DNA of 35,000 nucleotides from Chara braunii (lineage: Eukaryota; Streptophyta; Charophyceae; Charales; Characeae), in the NCBI GenBank assembly GCA_003427395.1, contig BFEA01000511.1:1066245-1101244 (forward strand), read 5' to 3'. Below the pieces are notes generated by a model. The model did not search any database and was not told where the DNA came from. It worked only from the letters and a program-made list of their open reading frames with translations. Shown piece by piece: positions 32,584-35,000 of the stretch (within the stretch, counting starts at the first letter, position 1; each line of letters begins with the position of its first letter). The position numbers and the translations under genes are program-made.

Positions 32584-33217
32584 TTCTCTGATTCGATCCG
32601 ATGCTTGCTCTGCTTGCTCTGTATGTTTGGCTGCGCTAGTGCGCTGGCGTCGGGTGCTTGGCTGCGCTGTTGCTGCTTTTTTCATTAGAACAGATGACGA
32701 AGGGCAGGTTCCCGAGGCAGGAAGATGGAAGGACAACCCACTGGTGCCCCCCAGTGGCTCCTCCCGAACTCCTGACCAAGCCCACGGTTCAAGACACTTC
32801 TTTACCTGCTCCGTTAACCCTCTGGTTACCGGAGCAAACAATGCTGGCAGGCATGTTCTAGCTACGGGTTGTGATGGCAGGATGGGGAAGGACCCAGTGT
32901 ANAGGAACAGTATGTCTGGCCCCTGACATCTGGACCCGGTCTGGCAATAGGGCCCTTCCCAGCNGGTAGCACGATCATGATCTTTCGTATCNTCCTTNTT
33001 AAATTCTCTTATGTTCATCTTATGTTCATCGACGCACTTCTAAAGGACGCTGAGCCTGGTTCTCAGCAAACATGTATCAATGGGACGCTGGACCCGGTTT
33101 CCAGCAGGTGCTGCTCCCCACCAATAGATGGAGCCTCCCTGATGGTGCTAGGGGTGNCTGCTCTTATCAACACCCCTAGCAGCCACTCGGGCTGACTTAA
33201 AAAAAAAAAAAAAAAAT
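32584..33217 (+). other. LINE-2 3' untranslated region and tail
   Basis: Contains two consecutive stem-loops (33049-33067 and 33087-33105), the conserved CTCCCCACCAATAGATGGAG block (33114-33133) and A18. N bases at 32902, 32964, 32992, 32998 and 33157 mark unresolved variation, as happens when repeat copies are collapsed in assembly. Confidence 0.8.
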
Positions 33218-33231
33218 AGCCCCAGGTGCAC
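33218..33231 (+). repeat. Target-site duplication of LINE-2, right copy
   Basis: AGCCCCAGGTGCAC directly after the poly(A) tail; matches 30575-30588. Confidence 0.95.
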
Positions 33232-33236
33232 GGGTT

Positions 33237-34798
33237 CTAGGTTCTCGGTGCGTCAGGTTTTGCTTCTTTCGCAGAGGCTTTCCCTTTTACCGTTGCCAGC
33301 TTGGCGAGTGCGAACCGTTTTGGATTGGCTTTACAGTGCGGCAACTTGCGATGGTTAGTTTGTTCCGATATAGACAGAAGTTGTCCGATCAAGAGTGGGA
33401 TGCGTTGATCTAGTGCTCGAACAATATTGAGCACATTGATCTCCCCGGCAATGAACGAGGGACCACCGGACTCCATTTCACTGCGTAATGGTCTCCATTC
33501 CGAAACCTCTCCTTCTTCGTCCGCCGGCTGGATTGCCCCAATCATGCCCAACCTCGGATATCCCAAGGATATAATCTGATCGAGCGGGATAAACTCTGCG
33601 GCCTCTTCAGCGACGACCACTGCAGACACTGCCCCGTTGGTTTCTTCTACCATCATCCCTACCCGTCCTGGTTCGTTAGCCAGGGGAGTTGCCACCGTCG
33701 GGGCTACTCCTATCCGTACCTGCCGCTGGGGGCAGTCTCTTGCCATATGGCCGGGCTGGTGACACGCGTAACACACATGTCTGTTCTGGGTGCAGTACTT
33801 ACACCAGCTCCCGCCGCTGCTGCCGCAGCAGATGCTCCGGCAGGAAAGGGGGCAGCGCAGACATTAATAGGGCGCATGGAGCGCATTAGCGACTCCATTC
33901 GGGTATTGTACTCATGATGTTCCCTCTTGCTTTCCTGCAGGAGGCTTACTAATGTGCGTGTGAGCTCTAATACAGCATTCGAATCATCTGCCTTTCCTGT
34001 CGAGGCAGGTGTCCAAACAGGTACTCTTACCACCGAGGGTCCTGCACTTTGATCTGGAGGAGGCCGTTGGGTTGCCACCTGTTTTAGGTAGGTTAGGGGG
34101 CCTGATACAAAGCCCATGTTTTTGAATTTGTGCTGGAGCGCTGCTAATTCTATTTTTGCTCTGGTTAGTTCCGAAGAGTCTCCTTCCTTAGCGTGGTCTT
34201 CCCCTTCGAGGAAGCTAGCGGCAAACTTCCTTTCCATTTCCTCAACCACGTTCATAATCTGCGTCATAATAAAGGTGGTGGGGGAAAACTGCTTTCGCAA
34301 TTTGACCCGTATTGCTCTACTTCCGAGTTCGTTTATGAAGAAGTCCCTTCCTACTTTTTCGTCCCTCTGGGATTTTATGAATAATCGGTACAATCTGCTA
34401 CGGTACTCTGCGATGGATTCGAGGGGCTTCTCCACTCAGTCCTTAATCATGAAGAATGCTTGCTCGGGGTGAATGTAGTCAAATCTATGGAGGAAGTCTC
34501 TTTCAAAGGTAGGGAGATAAACCCATACATTGGTACTAAACCAATAGTGGGTGTCGCCCCCTAACCGGGCCGGAATATTGATCCTGGCTTCGTCGTCGTC
34601 GTATTGTTGTGCTCAGAGCGCAGCAAGTCATGCTCCTGCCAAATGATGTGCAAGGTCAAACAAATATAGATCCGGCGGAGCTGCTGGTGTGCGGATACGT
34701 GCCGACTGTGGAGGCGCGGGGCCAGCGAGGTTCACTTCCCCTTGTGCGTGATTAGCATTCATGTCGTTGGCATATAATGATTGGATTTCACTTGGCAT
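33237..34798 (-). pseudogene. Ty3/gypsy gag with CCHC zinc knuckle
   Basis: Starts at ATG 34798 (MPSEIQSLYAND). The capsid-like region includes DTHYWFSTNVWVYLPTFE, FDYIHPEQAFFMIKD and SIAEYRSRLYRLFIKSQRDE. TGA codons at 34628-34630, 34613-34615 and 34436-34438 interrupt one frame; all three fit CGA. A frameshift within an Ala-rich tract (about 33790-33850) leads to the nucleocapsid knuckle CYACHQPGHMARDC, a perfect CX2CX4HX4C, preceded by a second Cys/His cluster (WCKYCTQNRH). The frame closes with TAG at 33237-33239, six bases before the LINE-2 target duplication. Gag would package element RNA into virus-like particles. Confidence 0.9.
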
Positions 34799-35000
34799 GA
34801 TGATGGTTGCATGAGAAGGACTATTGCATGCACACGGGATAGACGGACGCACGGACAAAAGCGACTACCACCGACTTATCCGCGCGACAAGATAGGATCT
34901 AAGCAGTCTACCTGCGCAAGCGCCCGTGTATGACAGCAAGTCCGGCAGCGGAGTCTGCAACATACACGCGCGTCCACATAAGCCCAGCTGCAATATCGCT
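34799..35000 (-). other. Ty3/gypsy leader upstream of gag
   Basis: Non-coding leader, matched at 14908-15133 on the other strand. It contains a 44-nt hairpin (34925-34968). No primer-binding site complementary to the usual plant initiator tRNA (TGGTATCAGAGC) is visible, so that site and the LTR must lie past the window edge or use another tRNA. Confidence 0.75.

Larger units (their letters stand above)
30589..33217 (+). mobile_element. LINE-2: 5'-truncated LINE inserted in the gypsy element
   Basis: Bounded by the 14-bp duplication AGCCCCAGGTGCAC (30575-30588 and 33218-33231) and ending in A18 (33199-33216). It lies opposite to the gypsy element and splits gag from protease. It keeps only the end of the RT, the zf-RVT domain and the 3' UTR, a typical 5' truncation. 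Being nested, it is younger than the gypsy insertion. Confidence 0.95.
24480..35000 (-). mobile_element. Ty3/gypsy LTR retrotransposon, decayed, running off the right edge
   Basis: The order on the minus strand is leader, gag, protease, reverse transcriptase, RNase H, PHD-type finger, integrase, extra acidic ORF. The order RT-RNase H-integrase defines Ty3/gypsy. The 5' LTR lies beyond 35000 and the 3' LTR is not delimited. LINE-2 interrupts it between gag and protease. Frameshifts and in-frame stops (several TGA for likely CGA, one TAG for likely CAG) make it inactive. A 13-G run at 26858-26870 is one indel-prone site. Confidence 0.93.

Noticed and set aside
33237-33260. Programmed -1 frameshift between gag and pol
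   Set aside because: The frames are in -1 relation at the junction, but a pol-frame stop lies only about 15 nt upstream of the gag stop and there is no clear slippery heptamer; the element is too decayed to judge.

Overview
This window is eukaryotic nuclear DNA, most probably from the green plant lineage. The pointers are TTTAGGG telomere-type units inside the sequence, a LINE of the plant type whose reverse transcriptase is followed by a zf-RVT zinc-binding domain, a U3 snoRNA-derived sequence with a plant-like 5' end, and a large Ty3/gypsy element. A charophyte alga such as Chara is my guess from general resemblance, not something the sequence proves. I found no intact cellular gene. Nearly everything recognisable is a transposable element, a retroposed RNA copy or a decayed coding fragment. 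Scattered N bases lie mostly inside repeats.

Left part (1-8.5 kb, + strand unless stated): A/T homopolymers and short repeats are followed by two poly(A)-tailed retroposons placed end to end at one target site. The first (507-1452) is almost entirely a 300-bp inverted repeat. The second (1469-1612) starts exactly at the 5' end of U3 snoRNA. A 5'-truncated, frame-broken LINE (1625-6034) follows, then a GC-rich leader with an ORF1-like fragment (6035-6749). A minus-strand coding region of unknown function (7205-8486) is split by a 577-bp retroposon (7473-8049) with a 12-bp target-site duplication; the two halves rejoin in frame.

Middle (8.5-24 kb): mostly unassignable sequence. It holds a decayed minus-strand coding fragment (12399-13050), a plus-strand copy of the leader of the same Ty3/gypsy family (14908-15133), an AT-rich array of about 124-bp units (18905-19520), and directly after it a cluster of eleven 29-33-nt stem-loops (19769-20684). 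In that cluster the loop is conserved while the stem bases change in compensating pairs, which is the most novel-looking feature here.

Right part (24.5-35 kb): a minus-strand Ty3/gypsy element with gag (CCHC knuckle), protease (DSG), reverse transcriptase (YMDD), RNase H, a PHD-type zinc finger, integrase, and a long acidic extra ORF after integrase. A second LINE (30589-33217, + strand) inserted between gag and protease, leaving a perfect 14-bp target-site duplication and an 18-A tail. Many in-frame stops in these dead genes are TGA where the reading suggests CGA (Arg), as expected from deamination of methylated CpG. All the LINE-type tails share a short stem-loop whose stem also covaries, a likely recognition element for the LINE reverse transcriptase.
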